64,000 nucleotides of DNA, from assembly GCA_028693165.1 (NCBI GenBank), contig JAQUVX010000020.1, positions 1 to 64,000 on the forward strand. The letters are read 5' to 3'. This document shows, one piece after another, positions 1 through 7,570 of the stretch (the first letter of the stretch is position 1; every line of letters begins with the position of its first letter). Below the pieces are notes generated by a model. It searched no databases, was not told the origin of the DNA, and was given only the letters and a program-made list of their open reading frames with translations. Position numbers and translations under genes: made by a program. Source of the stretch: Lachnospiraceae bacterium. Lineage in GTDB: Bacteria; Bacillota; Clostridia; Lachnospirales; Lachnospiraceae.

Positions 1-118
1 AACAAAAAACTACATAAACAACGTCATGGCGAATCCACTTTCGCTCTTTTGTTATGCGATCTTTTATTTCAAGTCTATTATACACTATCTTTGCTGATTT
101 GCGGAGTTTCCTATAAAG

Positions 119-145
119 TAAAAAAAAAGTTCCCGAGGGAAATTT
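119..145 (-). terminator. Terminator after tRNA-His
   Basis: On the minus strand, just after the 3' end of tRNA-His, a short hairpin (arms TTCCC and GGGAA) is followed by an uninterrupted run of at least eight T. This fits an intrinsic terminator for the tRNA-Arg/tRNA-His transcript. The stem is short, so the call rests mainly on the T-run and position. Confidence 0.65.
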
Positions 146-151
146 TTTAAG

Positions 152-226
152 GGTGGATAGAGGGATTCGAACCCTCGGCCTCCAGAGCCACAATCTGGCG
201 CGCTAACCAACTGCGCTATACCCACC
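152..226 (-). tRNA. tRNA-His (GTG)
   Basis: The minus strand folds as a full cloverleaf. The anticodon arm has a 5-bp stem (CCAGA/TCTGG) around a loop with anticodon GTG. The extra G at the 5' end pairs with C73, as expected for histidine tRNA, and the T-loop TTCGAAT is present. CCA is not encoded. It lies 42 bases downstream of tRNA-Arg and probably shares its promoter. Confidence 0.95.
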
Positions 227-268
227 ATACTATAAAATTGAAATCTACATATCGCATACGATACGCAA

Positions 269-342
<74 letters not shown>

Positions 343-393
343 ACAGTAAAAAGCGCACTTTCTACCAGCGTCGTCTTATTGGCGACGCATTAA

Positions 394-422
394 ATTCTAT
401 CATATCCACTTTAAAAAAGCAA
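394..422 (-). promoter_or_regulatory. Promoter of tRNA-Arg/tRNA-His
   Basis: On the minus strand TTGCTT and TAGAAT are separated by exactly 17 bases, about 50 bases upstream of tRNA-Arg. Between promoter and tRNA an inverted repeat (GCGTCG/CGACGC, 369-389) could form a leader hairpin. Inferred from consensus only. Confidence 0.55.
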
Positions 423-502
423 GCATTTTTTTATCTTTTTGCAACTCTTTTTTCAACCCTGGAATCACGCTGGAATTCTTTCATAATTCTTTGATAATTC
501 TT

Positions 503-1318
503 CTATAATTCCACCTTGCAAAATCCGCCGCCTGGCACCAGGATGAGGCTGTGCGTAAAGCCGCATTCCACCGCCGTGCGCTGCGCCTGCTCAAAATCAA
601 ATGCAATATGTTCCGCGCTGTGGCTGTCTGAATTGATGATAATCTGACCTCCCATGTCATGCAGCTCCCGCAGCAGGATCTTCGACGGATACGGCTCAGT
701 GCGGTATCCCCGGGAGATTGCCCCCGTATTGATCTCAAATGGCACGCCATCCGCGTTCAATTTTTTCATCGCCGCAAGTGCCGGCTCCAAATAGGCATCA
801 CAAGACTCATCAAAGTGGCGGCAGTCCTGATTGAATTTCGTCAACAGATCAAAATGACCAATCCAGTCACAGGGCATCCGATCCGTGATCGTGGCCTCCA
901 GCTCGAAATAATCACGGGCAAACGCATACCAGTCGCCCTCCCAGAGACGCTTCACCGCACCTTCCAGGTCAGATTCCGCATCATCTACCGGCACATATTC
1001 TCCGTCCTTGCGGACACAATGCGTCGATCCGATCGTATACTCGGCCTCCTGCACCGGCCCCAGACAGTCCAGTTCGATCCCAATGTACAAATTAAGCTTC
1101 CCCTTGTACTCTTCACGCAGCAAAAGCAGCTCCCGGCGATACTGATCAAGAATTGCGTCCGACATACCAAACCCTGGCTCACAAAAGGAAAAATCCGCGT
1201 GTCCCGACACCCCATAATCCGTAAGTCCCCTTCGATATGCGCTTTCCACCATCTCCCTCGGTGTACTCTTTCCATCACAGTAGGTTGTATGCGTATGAAA
1301 ATCCGCTCTCAGCATCAT
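503..1318 (-). CDS. PHP-family histidinol-phosphatase-like protein
   Basis: A PHP-superfamily phosphoesterase of 271 residues, best matched to the HisJ type of histidinol-phosphatase, which removes phosphate from L-histidinol phosphate in histidine synthesis. The metal-binding HTH motif is at residues 8-10, a further metal ligand is probably His40 in SGHAD, and NSDSHS lies near the C-terminus. Length fits the family. The start is taken at the first of two adjacent ATG codons because GAGGG lies 5 bases upstream; the open frame runs 22 codons further upstream without a better site. No his genes are nearby, so it stands alone and the substrate is inferred from family resemblance. Confidence 0.8.
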   Translation of the reverse strand: MMLRADFHTHTTYCDGKSTPREMVESAYRRGLTDYGVSGHADFSFCEPGFGMSDAILDQYRRELLLLREEYKGKLNLYIGIELDCLGPVQEAEYTIGSTHCVRKDGEYVPVDDAESDLEGAVKRLWEGDWYAFARDYFELEATITDRMPCDWIGHFDLLTKFNQDCRHFDESCDAYLEPALAAMKKLNADGVPFEINTGAISRGYRTEPYPSKILLRELHDMGGQIIINSDSHSAEHIAFDFEQAQRTAVECGFTHSLILVPGGGFCKVEL

Positions 1319-1401
1319 GTCGCCCTCGCTTTTCATCATTATAATCTGTATTTTGATGGAAGAACCACAAAAAGTCAAGTACAATTCGAACTATGTCCCT
1401 C

Positions 1402-1430
1402 TTGTCAAAACGAAGTCTATCCCTTATAAT
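1402..1430 (+). promoter_or_regulatory. Promoter of tRNA-Val
   Basis: TTGTCA, 17 bases, TATAAT, ending 8 bases before tRNA-Val. This near-consensus sigma-A promoter places the transcript start almost at the mature 5' end of the tRNA. It may also feed the small gene at 1580 by read-through. Confidence 0.75.
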
Positions 1431-1438
1431 AGCTGTAT

Positions 1439-1511
1439 GGAGATATAGCTCAGCTGGGAGAGCGTCTGCTTGACGTGTAGAAGGTCGCAGGTTCGAGCCC
1501 TGTTGTCTCCA
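1439..1511 (+). tRNA. tRNA-Val (GAC)
   Basis: A plus-strand cloverleaf with acceptor arms GGAGATA and TGTCTCC, D-loop AGCTGGGA, anticodon stem TCTGC/GTAGA holding GAC, and T-loop TTCGAGC. The discriminator is A and CCA is not encoded. A run of T directly follows the 3' end. Confidence 0.95.
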
Positions 1512-1579
1512 TTTTTTATTGCCAAAATTTCATTATATTTTTCTCTGCGCCGACACATACTATCTCCGGAGGTGATACC

Positions 1580-1756
1580 ATGTGCCATAAAACCAACATT
1601 GCAAATTACCCATATGGAGACGGAGACGTTTCTGATCCTGATACCAGGAACAACAACTTTGAACCACACCCGCAGACCAGCGGCGATAACAATGCCGATC
1701 CGGAGCCATTGCCCGAATCCACCCGCGAACGTCGGGACGGCCCTGGCGGCGAATGA
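1580..1756 (+). CDS. Orphan small acidic protein, 58 aa
   Basis: A 58-codon frame starts with ATG 4 bases after GGAGGTGAT, the strongest kind of ribosome binding site, and ends at TGA. The product begins MCHKTN and is rich in Asp, Asn, Pro, Glu and Gly, with no hydrophobic stretch, so it should be soluble and perhaps disordered. I do not recognise the family. It lies between tRNA-Val and the tRNA-Gly terminator, apart from other protein genes. The perfect binding site and lack of an overlapping gene are the evidence that it is real. Function unknown. Confidence 0.6.
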   Translation: MCHKTNIANYPYGDGDVSDPDTRNNNFEPHPQTSGDNNADPEPLPESTRERRDGPGGE

Positions 1757-1821
1757 CGGCAATGCCTTAGCCAGATCTTCACCCGCCCCTGCTCTACCCC
1801 AATTCGGGCAGAGCATAAGGA

Positions 1822-1866
1822 CGCAAAAATAGCCGGAACCCCTTGTAAACAAAGGCTCCGGCTATT
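1822..1866 (-). terminator. Terminator after tRNA-Gly
   Basis: Eleven bases downstream of tRNA-Gly on the minus strand, a perfect 10-bp stem (AATAGCCGGA and its complement) with partly paired interior is followed by TTTTT. It is an intrinsic terminator for the tRNA-Pro/tRNA-Gly transcript. The stem could also stop plus-strand transcripts, but the T-run is only on the minus-strand side. Confidence 0.85.
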
Positions 1867-1876
1867 GCAATAAAAG

Positions 1877-1947
1877 AGCGGGTGATGGGAATCGAACCCA
1901 CGTATCTAGCTTGGAAGGCTAGTGTTCTACCATTGAACTACACCCGC
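1877..1947 (-). tRNA. tRNA-Gly (TCC)
   Basis: Minus-strand cloverleaf with acceptor arms GCGGGTG/CACCCGC, anticodon stem CTAGC/GCTAG holding TCC, T-loop TTCGATT and discriminator T. It follows tRNA-Pro by 39 bases in the same transcript. Confidence 0.95.
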
Positions 1948-1986
1948 ATAAACATATGAAATTGTACAAGCTGCGCTGCTTGTAAA

Positions 1987-2061
1987 TCGGGGTGACAGGA
2001 TTCGAACCTGCGACCTCCTGGTCCCAAACCAGGCGCTCTAGCCAAGCTGAGCCACACCCCG
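1987..2061 (-). tRNA. tRNA-Pro (TGG)
   Basis: Minus-strand cloverleaf with acceptor arms CGGGGTG/CACCCCG, anticodon stem CCTGG/CCAGG holding TGG, T-loop TTCGAAT and discriminator A. It is the first gene of the tRNA-Pro/tRNA-Gly transcript. Confidence 0.95.
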
Positions 2062-2124
2062 GATACCTGTGCATAGTACCTGATTCACAGTCGATGTTCG
2101 TAACTGTTTCACAACGCGAGTATC

Positions 2125-2153
2125 ATTATATAACGATGACAGGATTTTGTCAA
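2125..2153 (-). promoter_or_regulatory. Consensus promoter of tRNA-Pro/tRNA-Gly
   Basis: TTGACA, 17 bases, TATAAT on the minus strand: a perfect sigma-A promoter 64 bases upstream of tRNA-Pro, as expected for a highly expressed stable RNA. Confidence 0.85.
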
Positions 2154-2198
2154 CCGTTTTTCTAAAGTTTTTATTCTAAATTTTCTATTCTTTTTGTA

Positions 2199-2687
2199 CT
2201 ATTCCAAATAATAGGTACGATAACGCACAGTTCCGCTGTCTTCCAGATTCATAATCATGTAGGACGGGCGACGGCCCTCCTGGCGCGGATAGGACAGACT
2301 GCCCGGATTCAGGATCGTCACAGGGCCATCCTCCTCCAGATATGGGCGATGTGTGTGCCCATACATGGCAATGTCACAATGACGCGCGATCGCCTCCTGG
2401 CGCAGACCTTCCACGCCAAGCGATACATTATAATAATGTCCATGGGTCAGCAGCGCGCGGTGTCTGCCCAGATCCAGCTCAATCTCCTGCTCAAGGGAGG
2501 AAAAGAAGTCATTATTCCCCATGACCATCTCAAGCTGACAGCCCGCATTCACCCAGCTCTCGATCAGATATTCACTTCCCTCGGCATCCCCCAGATGAAT
2601 GAGCATATCCAGAGGGGCTTCTTTCTCGATGACGCGCTGCAGATTGTCATCCTTTCTATGGGTATCGCTTACAATTAAAATCTTCAT
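2199..2687 (-). CDS. YfcE/MJ0936-type metallophosphoesterase
   Basis: A 162-residue calcineurin-like phosphoesterase of the YfcE/MJ0936 group, small two-metal phosphodiesterases whose physiological substrates are mostly unknown. The metal motifs appear in order: SDTH (7-10), HLGDAEG, GNND, THGH and GHTH. Its ATG shares one base with the TGA of rdgB, and GGAGG lies inside the end of rdgB, so it is translationally coupled to that gene. A second protein of this type lies at 6086-6631. No terminator is evident before the tRNA-Pro promoter. Confidence 0.88.
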   Translation of the reverse strand: MKILIVSDTHRKDDNLQRVIEKEAPLDMLIHLGDAEGSEYLIESWVNAGCQLEMVMGNNDFFSSLEQEIELDLGRHRALLTHGHYYNVSLGVEGLRQEAIARHCDIAMYGHTHRPYLEEDGPVTILNPGSLSYPRQEGRRPSYMIMNLEDSGTVRYRTYYLE

Positions 2688-3295
2688 CAGGATTCCTCCT
2701 CCAAAACGTTCTTGAGTTCGGCTTTCATCGCCTCTAGTGCCTTGCCGCGATGACTGATCTGATTCTTCTGCCCGATCGTCAGCTCCGCAGAGGTTTTGCC
2801 AAATTCCGGAATATAAAGGATGGGATCATAGCCAAATCCACCGCACCCGGCCGGCTCCTGTGCGATCAGACCTTCCATCGATGCCTGCGTATGCAGCACC
2901 CGGCCATCCGGAAGAATCGCCGCAATATTGCACACAAAACGAGCCGCCCGTTCCTGCTCCTTCGCGCCTGCCAGCCGCTCGATGATGTTGCGGTTCTTGA
3001 TCTCATAGGAGGTGTCCTCTCCCATGTAGCGCGCAGAATAAATGCCCGGCTCACCGCCGATGTAGTCCACCACCAGGCCGGAATCATCCGCCAGCACAAT
3101 ATCTCCGGTACAGGCCCAGACCGCCCGCGCCTTGATCTCAGCATTCTCCGCAAAGCTTGCGCCATTCTCCACAATCTCCGGGTTGGCTCCCGCTTCTTTC
3201 ATGGAAACGACCTCACAGCCCAAATCGCCTAAGATCAGGCGGATCTCTTTCATCTTTCCGGCGTTGCCGGTTGCAAATACGATTCTATGTTTCAT
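2687..3295 (-). CDS. rdgB: XTP/dITP diphosphatase
   Basis: RdgB/HAM1-type pyrophosphatase, 202 residues, which hydrolyses dITP, XTP and ITP to monophosphates and keeps deaminated purines out of DNA. The signature TGNAGK is at residues 9-14, with LADDSGL in the middle and SHRGKA near the C-terminus. The start is the ATG behind GAGGGAG; the frame is open 22 codons further upstream but without a binding site. Lipoprotein protease stops 26 bases upstream, and the phosphoesterase downstream overlaps by one base, so the three form one run. Confidence 0.94.
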   Translation of the reverse strand: MKHRIVFATGNAGKMKEIRLILGDLGCEVVSMKEAGANPEIVENGASFAENAEIKARAVWACTGDIVLADDSGLVVDYIGGEPGIYSARYMGEDTSYEIKNRNIIERLAGAKEQERAARFVCNIAAILPDGRVLHTQASMEGLIAQEPAGCGGFGYDPILYIPEFGKTSAELTIGQKNQISHRGKALEAMKAELKNVLEEES

Positions 3296-3321
3296 AAACG
3301 CTCCCTCATCTGTATTCATTC

Positions 3322-4878
3322 TTACGGTGTTTCGTCCAGGTCGGTATATGCCTTCAGGCACAAATTACATTTCTGCACGTTTTCCGCCGATTCCCAGTTT
3401 TTTCCGTCCGGACTGATGTAGCCCTCTCCATCCGAAAGATCAATCCTGCATTTGCCGTCTCCCGTATCATATTCAATGGCGATGGGATGCACGGCATCCC
3501 GCGTGGTCAGCCTGACCATAATGCCAAAACGGCTGTCAGGCGAAAGCGCCTGCGCCTGGGGCAACCGAATGGTATAATACCCGGAATAATCCAGATGACC
3601 ACCTGCTGCCATCTTATATGCTTCAAGCTCATGGCTGCCTGACTGTGCCGGATGCTCCGACAGATCCGTCACCACATAAATCTCATAATCGGTGTCCCGT
3701 CCGGTCGCGTAAAATCCAACTGCCCGCAGCTGCTCTGCCTGACTGCCGGTCTCATAGACATTGGCCGCCCAGGCCGTCTCCGCGCCATATCCAAGCTGTC
3801 CGATCCAGCCGCACAGATCGCTCTGGTAAATCCGGTCATAATTGTCCGCAACTTCCACGGAAGTATAGCAGAGGTTTGTCTTTCCGAGATTTCCGTCATA
3901 GTAGGACACATAGAAAAACCCCTCTTCACCAAACTGCGGACCCCAACTGTTCTGACACAGGAACGCGCCGTCGCCTTCTACCTCTGTCAGGAAATTCTCC
4001 TTCGGAAAATGATCATCCCACCCGACAATTACCACATCGTGATTGGGAATTCGATCCCCTGGACAGCAGTATGCTCCCGTTTTGGAGTTGTAATACTCGG
4101 ACTGGGTCGTCGCATTCTTCAAATTCGTGTACAGCGAACTCTGTACGCCTCCGTAAGCAAGTACCGCCCGCTTGATCGTTTCCTGATCCCGCTCCGGGAG
4201 AATCTGGATTTCCTGCACATGCCTGGCCGGAAGCAGACCCTGTGGCGATACTCCGTCCCCATACGGGTCCTGCGTCTCAAGAACCGGGCCTCTCCAGGAC
4301 AGGAGGTACGCCATGGACATGGTATAATCTCCGCCAACCTCCTGACTTAAGGCAAAATTGGGATCGTTGGACATGTGATCCTCGGAAAAGTCATACGCCT
4401 GTTCCGGCAGCAAAGAGCTCTCCAGTGCCAGCAGCGATGCGAACGCCCAACAGGTTCCCAGATCTCCCTGGTCCTGAACCTGCGCGGTGCGTCCATGCTC
4501 CCGCGCATCGTAGCGCTCCGGCAGCGGTTCCTTCGATTTCCAGCGGGTATGCGAAGATACCGGCGCCTTCCCGGAGCTCCCTGCCGTTTCTGCATCTCCC
4601 GGCAGTTCACCGCTCTCTGACGCCCCTGCGGTTCCCGACTGGCCGCCGCTCTCCGATGCCCCTGCGACCCCCGGCAGCTCACCGCTTTCCGATGCCCCTG
4701 CGGCCCCCGGCAGCTCACCGCTTTCCGACTCTTCCACAGCTTCCGTACTCGTCACAGTCTCCTCACGCTTCAACGCCCCCGGCAGCTCTCTGCCGCAGCC
4801 GCTTACATTCAACGTCCCTGTCATCATAATCCCCGCCGCAAGCAGCGACAAAACGATCCTTCTATGCTTCAACACCAT
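3322..4878 (-). CDS. Papain-family cysteine protease lipoprotein with repeat linker
   Basis: A 518-residue surface protein. Residues 1-27 form a lipoprotein signal peptide ending in VSG-C28. Residues 45-100 are a low-complexity linker with four imperfect copies of SESGELPG-type units. A C1A peptidase domain follows: Gln137, Cys143 in GTCWAF, His280 in HDVVIVGWDD and Asn310 in NSWG. The last ~170 residues resemble the lectin-like domain of clostridial C1 peptidases. It is probably lipid-anchored with the protease held off the membrane by the linker; no propeptide is evident. The start overlaps the end of the upstream methyltransferase gene by 17 bases; a GTG one codon earlier is an alternative. 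Confidence 0.85.
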   Translation of the reverse strand: MVLKHRRIVLSLLAAGIMMTGTLNVSGCGRELPGALKREETVTSTEAVEESESGELPGAAGASESGELPGVAGASESGGQSGTAGASESGELPGDAETAGSSGKAPVSSHTRWKSKEPLPERYDAREHGRTAQVQDQGDLGTCWAFASLLALESSLLPEQAYDFSEDHMSNDPNFALSQEVGGDYTMSMAYLLSWRGPVLETQDPYGDGVSPQGLLPARHVQEIQILPERDQETIKRAVLAYGGVQSSLYTNLKNATTQSEYYNSKTGAYCCPGDRIPNHDVVIVGWDDHFPKENFLTEVEGDGAFLCQNSWGPQFGEEGFFYVSYYDGNLGKTNLCYTSVEVADNYDRIYQSDLCGWIGQLGYGAETAWAANVYETGSQAEQLRAVGFYATGRDTDYEIYVVTDLSEHPAQSGSHELEAYKMAAGGHLDYSGYYTIRLPQAQALSPDSRFGIMVRLTTRDAVHPIAIEYDTGDGKCRIDLSDGEGYISPDGKNWESAENVQKCNLCLKAYTDLDETP

Positions 4879-6034
4879 CACTCATTTTCCGTTTCGGCGG
4901 CCTCGGTCCCAGGAACTGGTAGAAGTAGGTCTTCATCATACCATTATAAATCTTCCGGTTCTTGTCCGCCTTGCGTCCCATATATTTTTCCACATCCTCA
5001 TACGCGGTGATAATAAACGCCGACCAGGCATCCAGCGCCTTAAAACGATCGCCGATCTGCGTATACAGCGCCGGCAGATTCGCCTTATCCTCAATACGTT
5101 CGCCGTAGGGCGGATTGGTGATCAAAAAGCCATACTTCTTCGGATGACTCAGCTCCCCTACCGGGCGCTGCTGGAAATGGATCATGTGTGCCACGCCCGC
5201 CAGCTCCGCATTGGCTCTGGCCGCTTTGATGATTTCCGGATCGAGATCGTAGCCTTGAATGTCCACCGAAACCGTGTCATCCACAAGCTCATTGGCCTCA
5301 TCCATGGCATCGTACCAGCATTTCCGCGGGATCAGATTCTTCCAGTCCTCCGATAAGAATGAACGGTTCATGCCCGGTGCCATATTGGCCGCGATCATGG
5401 CCGCCTCAATCGGAAAAGTACCGCTGCCGCAGAACGGATCGACCAGAATCCGGTCTTTGTTCCACGGAGTCAGCAGGATTAGTGCCGCCGCCAGCGTCTC
5501 CTCGATCGGTGCCTTACTGGTCAGCTTGCGGTATCCGCGCCGGTGCAGGGATTCGCCCGTGGTGTCGAGCGCAACCGTCACGACATCCTTGTAAAGCGAT
5601 ACGCGCACCGGATAACTGATCCCGGTCTCCGGAATCACCTCCGCGCGATACGCCTGCTTCATCCGCTCTACCATCGCCTTTTTCATGATCGACTGGATAT
5701 CGGACGGGCTGAACAGCTTACTCTTTAAGGAGTTGGCTTTCTTGACCCAAAACTTGCCATCCTGCGGGATGAATTCCTCCCACGCAAGATTCTTCGTTCC
5801 CTGAAACAGTTCCTCAAAGGTCGTCGCCGTGAAGCTTCCTACCTTCAGAAGAATGCGCTCCGTGGTGCGCAGGAAAATATTGGCACGGCAGATTGCCTCC
5901 GCATCTCCCAGAAACGTCACTTTGCCGTCCTCCACCTGGGAAATCTCGTATCCCAGATCGATAATTTCTTTTTTAAGCACTGCCTCCAGACCAAAATGAC
6001 AGGGTGCAATCAGTTCATATACTTTTGTCGCCAT
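4862..6034 (-). CDS. THUMP-domain 23S rRNA guanine-N2 methyltransferase (RlmL/YpsC type)
   Basis: A 390-residue class I SAM-dependent RNA methyltransferase. Residues about 40-160 form the THUMP RNA-binding domain. The methylase domain has DPFCGSGT at 199-206 for SAM binding and NPPYGER at 307-313 for catalysis on a guanine N2. It matches the single-domain RlmL/YpsC type that modifies 23S rRNA, lacking the extra methylase of E. coli RlmL. The start follows AAAGGA. It overlaps the protease gene downstream, an odd pairing of a housekeeping enzyme with a surface protein. The exact target base is not shown by the sequence. Confidence 0.88.
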   Translation of the reverse strand: MATKVYELIAPCHFGLEAVLKKEIIDLGYEISQVEDGKVTFLGDAEAICRANIFLRTTERILLKVGSFTATTFEELFQGTKNLAWEEFIPQDGKFWVKKANSLKSKLFSPSDIQSIMKKAMVERMKQAYRAEVIPETGISYPVRVSLYKDVVTVALDTTGESLHRRGYRKLTSKAPIEETLAAALILLTPWNKDRILVDPFCGSGTFPIEAAMIAANMAPGMNRSFLSEDWKNLIPRKCWYDAMDEANELVDDTVSVDIQGYDLDPEIIKAARANAELAGVAHMIHFQQRPVGELSHPKKYGFLITNPPYGERIEDKANLPALYTQIGDRFKALDAWSAFIITAYEDVEKYMGRKADKNRKIYNGMMKTYFYQFLGPRPPKRKMSDGVEA

Positions 6035-6085
6035 ACTTATCCTTTCTTGTGAACCGCGGTTTTCCTGCGGTTAAGTGCCTGCGCC

Positions 6086-6631
6086 TCAGCCCAGTGTGAT
6101 CTCCCGAATCACATTGCCGTCGAAATCCAGAATGCGGAATGTGGTATCCTCCAAAATCGCGTAGGTTGCCGGGTTGCCGCCCTTTGGAATGGATGTGGAA
6201 CCCGGATTCAAAATATAGTTGTCTCCAACCTTCTCCGCCTTCAGCAGATGGGTGTGCCCATGCACCAGAATGTCGCCCTTCCTGATCGGCGGCATGTTGT
6301 CCTGATTGAACACATGACCATGAGTGGCGAAAAAGGTCAGGCCATTCAGCACCAGCACCGCATAGTCTGCCATGACCGGGAACTCCAGAACCATCTGATC
6401 GACCTCGGCCTCACAGTTGCCCCGCACCGTGTAGATCTCATGCTTATATTCATTGAGCATGGCGATCACTTCTTTCGGCGCATACTCCTTGGGCAAATCA
6501 TTGCGCGGTCCATGGTACAGCAAATCTCCTAATAAAATCAAACGTTCCGCCCCCGACTGCCGATAAGCCTCCAAGAGCTTTCTGCAGTAAAAAGCTGAGC
6601 CGTGAATATCAGATGCAAACATGTATTTCAT
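6086..6631 (-). CDS. YfcE-family phosphodiesterase
   Basis: A 181-residue metallophosphoesterase closely matching YfcE, a Mn-dependent phosphodiesterase known mainly from activity on artificial substrates. Visible motifs are SDIHGS at 8-13, LLGDLLYHG, VRGNCE, THGHVF and HGHTH. It is slightly longer than the paralogue at 2199-2687 and differs strongly outside the motifs. The start follows AAAGGAG. It lies upstream of the methyltransferase gene with a 51-base gap that has no clear terminator. Confidence 0.9.
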   Translation of the reverse strand: MKYMFASDIHGSAFYCRKLLEAYRQSGAERLILLGDLLYHGPRNDLPKEYAPKEVIAMLNEYKHEIYTVRGNCEAEVDQMVLEFPVMADYAVLVLNGLTFFATHGHVFNQDNMPPIRKGDILVHGHTHLLKAEKVGDNYILNPGSTSIPKGGNPATYAILEDTTFRILDFDGNVIREITLG

Positions 6632-6686
6632 CGTTTTAATCTCCTTTGCTTAACAGTATCATTTTATAGCCTGAATGGTATGGTTG

Positions 6687-7016
6687 TCAACGAGATTGCA
6701 CGATATATTTTCCACGATAGGCCAAAATCCCTCCATATACATCCATTACCTGGTATCCCATCCGGGATAGCTGCCTGGCTGCAATCATACTGTTCGGTCC
6801 ACGATGGCAGTAAAGGACAAGCTGCTGCCCGCGCGGCAGCTCCCCCAGCCGTTCCATCAGCTCATCACAGGGAATATTGACTGCCCCCTGAATATGCCCC
6901 CGCGCATATGCCTCCCGATTCCGCAGATCCACCAGAAACATCGGCATTCCTTCCTCCAGATACTGTTCCAGCTCCATCGCACTGATCAGCTGCCACACAG
7001 TTCCACCGCCTGTCAC
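6687..7016 (-). CDS. Single-domain rhodanese-like protein
   Basis: A 109-residue single rhodanese domain, of the PspE/GlpE type, likely cytoplasmic. The active loop CHRGPNS has its Cys near residue 70, so it should carry a persulfide; DLRNREAYARGHIQGAVNIP is the usual domain signature. The start is a GTG 4 bases after AAGGA; no in-frame ATG gives a full domain. Physiological sulfur donor and acceptor are unknown. The phosphoesterase gene starts 55 bases downstream. Confidence 0.85.
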   Translation of the reverse strand: MTGGGTVWQLISAMELEQYLEEGMPMFLVDLRNREAYARGHIQGAVNIPCDELMERLGELPRGQQLVLYCHRGPNSMIAARQLSRMGYQVMDVYGGILAYRGKYIVQSR

Positions 7017-7077
7017 ATGTCCTTACTTTATTATATGTAAAAGACCGTCCCTTGTCCCGGGGCGGCCTTCTTTGGAA

Positions 7078-7299
7078 CTAGCGCTGCGTTGTGTTCTGAT
7101 TGTAGTTGCGGCTGCTGTTCTGTGTGCTGTTCTGATTGTTGTTCTGGTTATTATTCTGACTTGTGTTCTGGCTGCTGTTGCGGCTGCTGTTCTGGCTGCT
7201 GTTGCGGCTGGTATTCTGTCCGGAATTCTGGCTGTTGTTCTGGCTGGAATTCTGGCATTTCTGGTTGTTGTCCATATCATTGTAATTGTCTTTCATCAT
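7078..7299 (-). CDS. Asn/Gln/Ser tetrapeptide-repeat protein, 73 aa
   Basis: A 73-residue protein with AGGAGG 5 bases upstream of two adjacent ATG codons. Residues 1-15 are a short head with one Cys. Residues 16-71 are 14 uninterrupted copies of a tetrapeptide (Q or R)-N-(S/T/N/G/Y)-(S/T/N/G). Of 73 residues 24 are Asn, 15 Ser and 13 Gln. There is no signal peptide or membrane segment. The composition is prion-like or coat-like; I do not recognise a family. The opposite-strand frames across it are artefacts of the repeat. It has its own extended -10 promoter and precedes the rhodanese gene by 61 bases. Confidence 0.7.
   Translation of the reverse strand: MMKDNYNDMDNNQKCQNSSQNNSQNSGQNTSRNSSQNSSRNSSQNTSQNNNQNNNQNSTQNSSRNYNQNTTQR
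7087..7254 (-). repeat. 12-bp tandem repeat, 14 copies, inside the tetrapeptide gene
   Basis: The coding part of the 73-residue protein is a degenerate 12-base tandem array encoding one tetrapeptide per unit. Copies differ mostly at the third and fourth codon of each unit, so amino acid identity at the first two positions (Gln/Arg-Asn) is kept. The unit length preserves frame, so copy number can change without breaking the gene. Confidence 0.85.
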
Positions 7300-7362
7300 T
7301 CATACCTCCTGAATTTGATCACATGAATTCGTTACAGGATTAGTATGGCTCGGTTTTTTGAG

Positions 7363-7371
7363 ATTATACCA
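7363..7371 (-). promoter_or_regulatory. Extended -10 promoter of the tetrapeptide gene
   Basis: TGGTATAAT on the minus strand is an extended -10 element about 65 bases upstream of the start codon. No good -35 hexamer is seen at 17 bases, which is tolerated with an extended -10. Confidence 0.5.
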
Positions 7372-7413
7372 GCATTTTTTGTTTGCTTTTCCGTATGCAA
7401 TCCGTTATAATAT

Positions 7414-7456
7414 GGTTGAAGAATTTTGATTTCCCTTAAAATCAGATTCTTCAACC
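7414..7456. repeat. Long perfect inverted repeat, role unclear
   Basis: An 11-bp perfect outer stem (GGTTGAAGAAT and its complement) encloses further pairing (TGATTT/AAATCA). On the plus strand it is followed by a T/A-rich stretch, but no plus-strand gene ends here. It may be a weak bidirectional terminator or a protein-binding site between the tetrapeptide gene promoter and the nlpC terminator. Confidence 0.5.
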
Positions 7457-7480
7457 TTATTAATTATTTATACTCCCCTC

Positions 7481-7517
7481 AGAAAAAGCCAGACAGCTCC
7501 CCTGCCTGGCTTTTTCT
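7481..7517 (-). terminator. Terminator of the NlpC/P60 gene
   Basis: A strong stem (AGAAAAAGCCAG with its complement) 54 bases after the NlpC/P60 stop codon, ending in a T-run on the minus strand. The A-run on the other side makes it able to act on both strands. Confidence 0.85.
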
Positions 7518-7570
7518 CTATTCTTTTATATCATAAAAAATTATATCCTATATTGTCTGAACAAATCGCA

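Noticed and set aside
7087-7254. The tandem 12-bp array as a possible CRISPR.
   Set aside because: There are no spacers between units; it is a coding tandem repeat.
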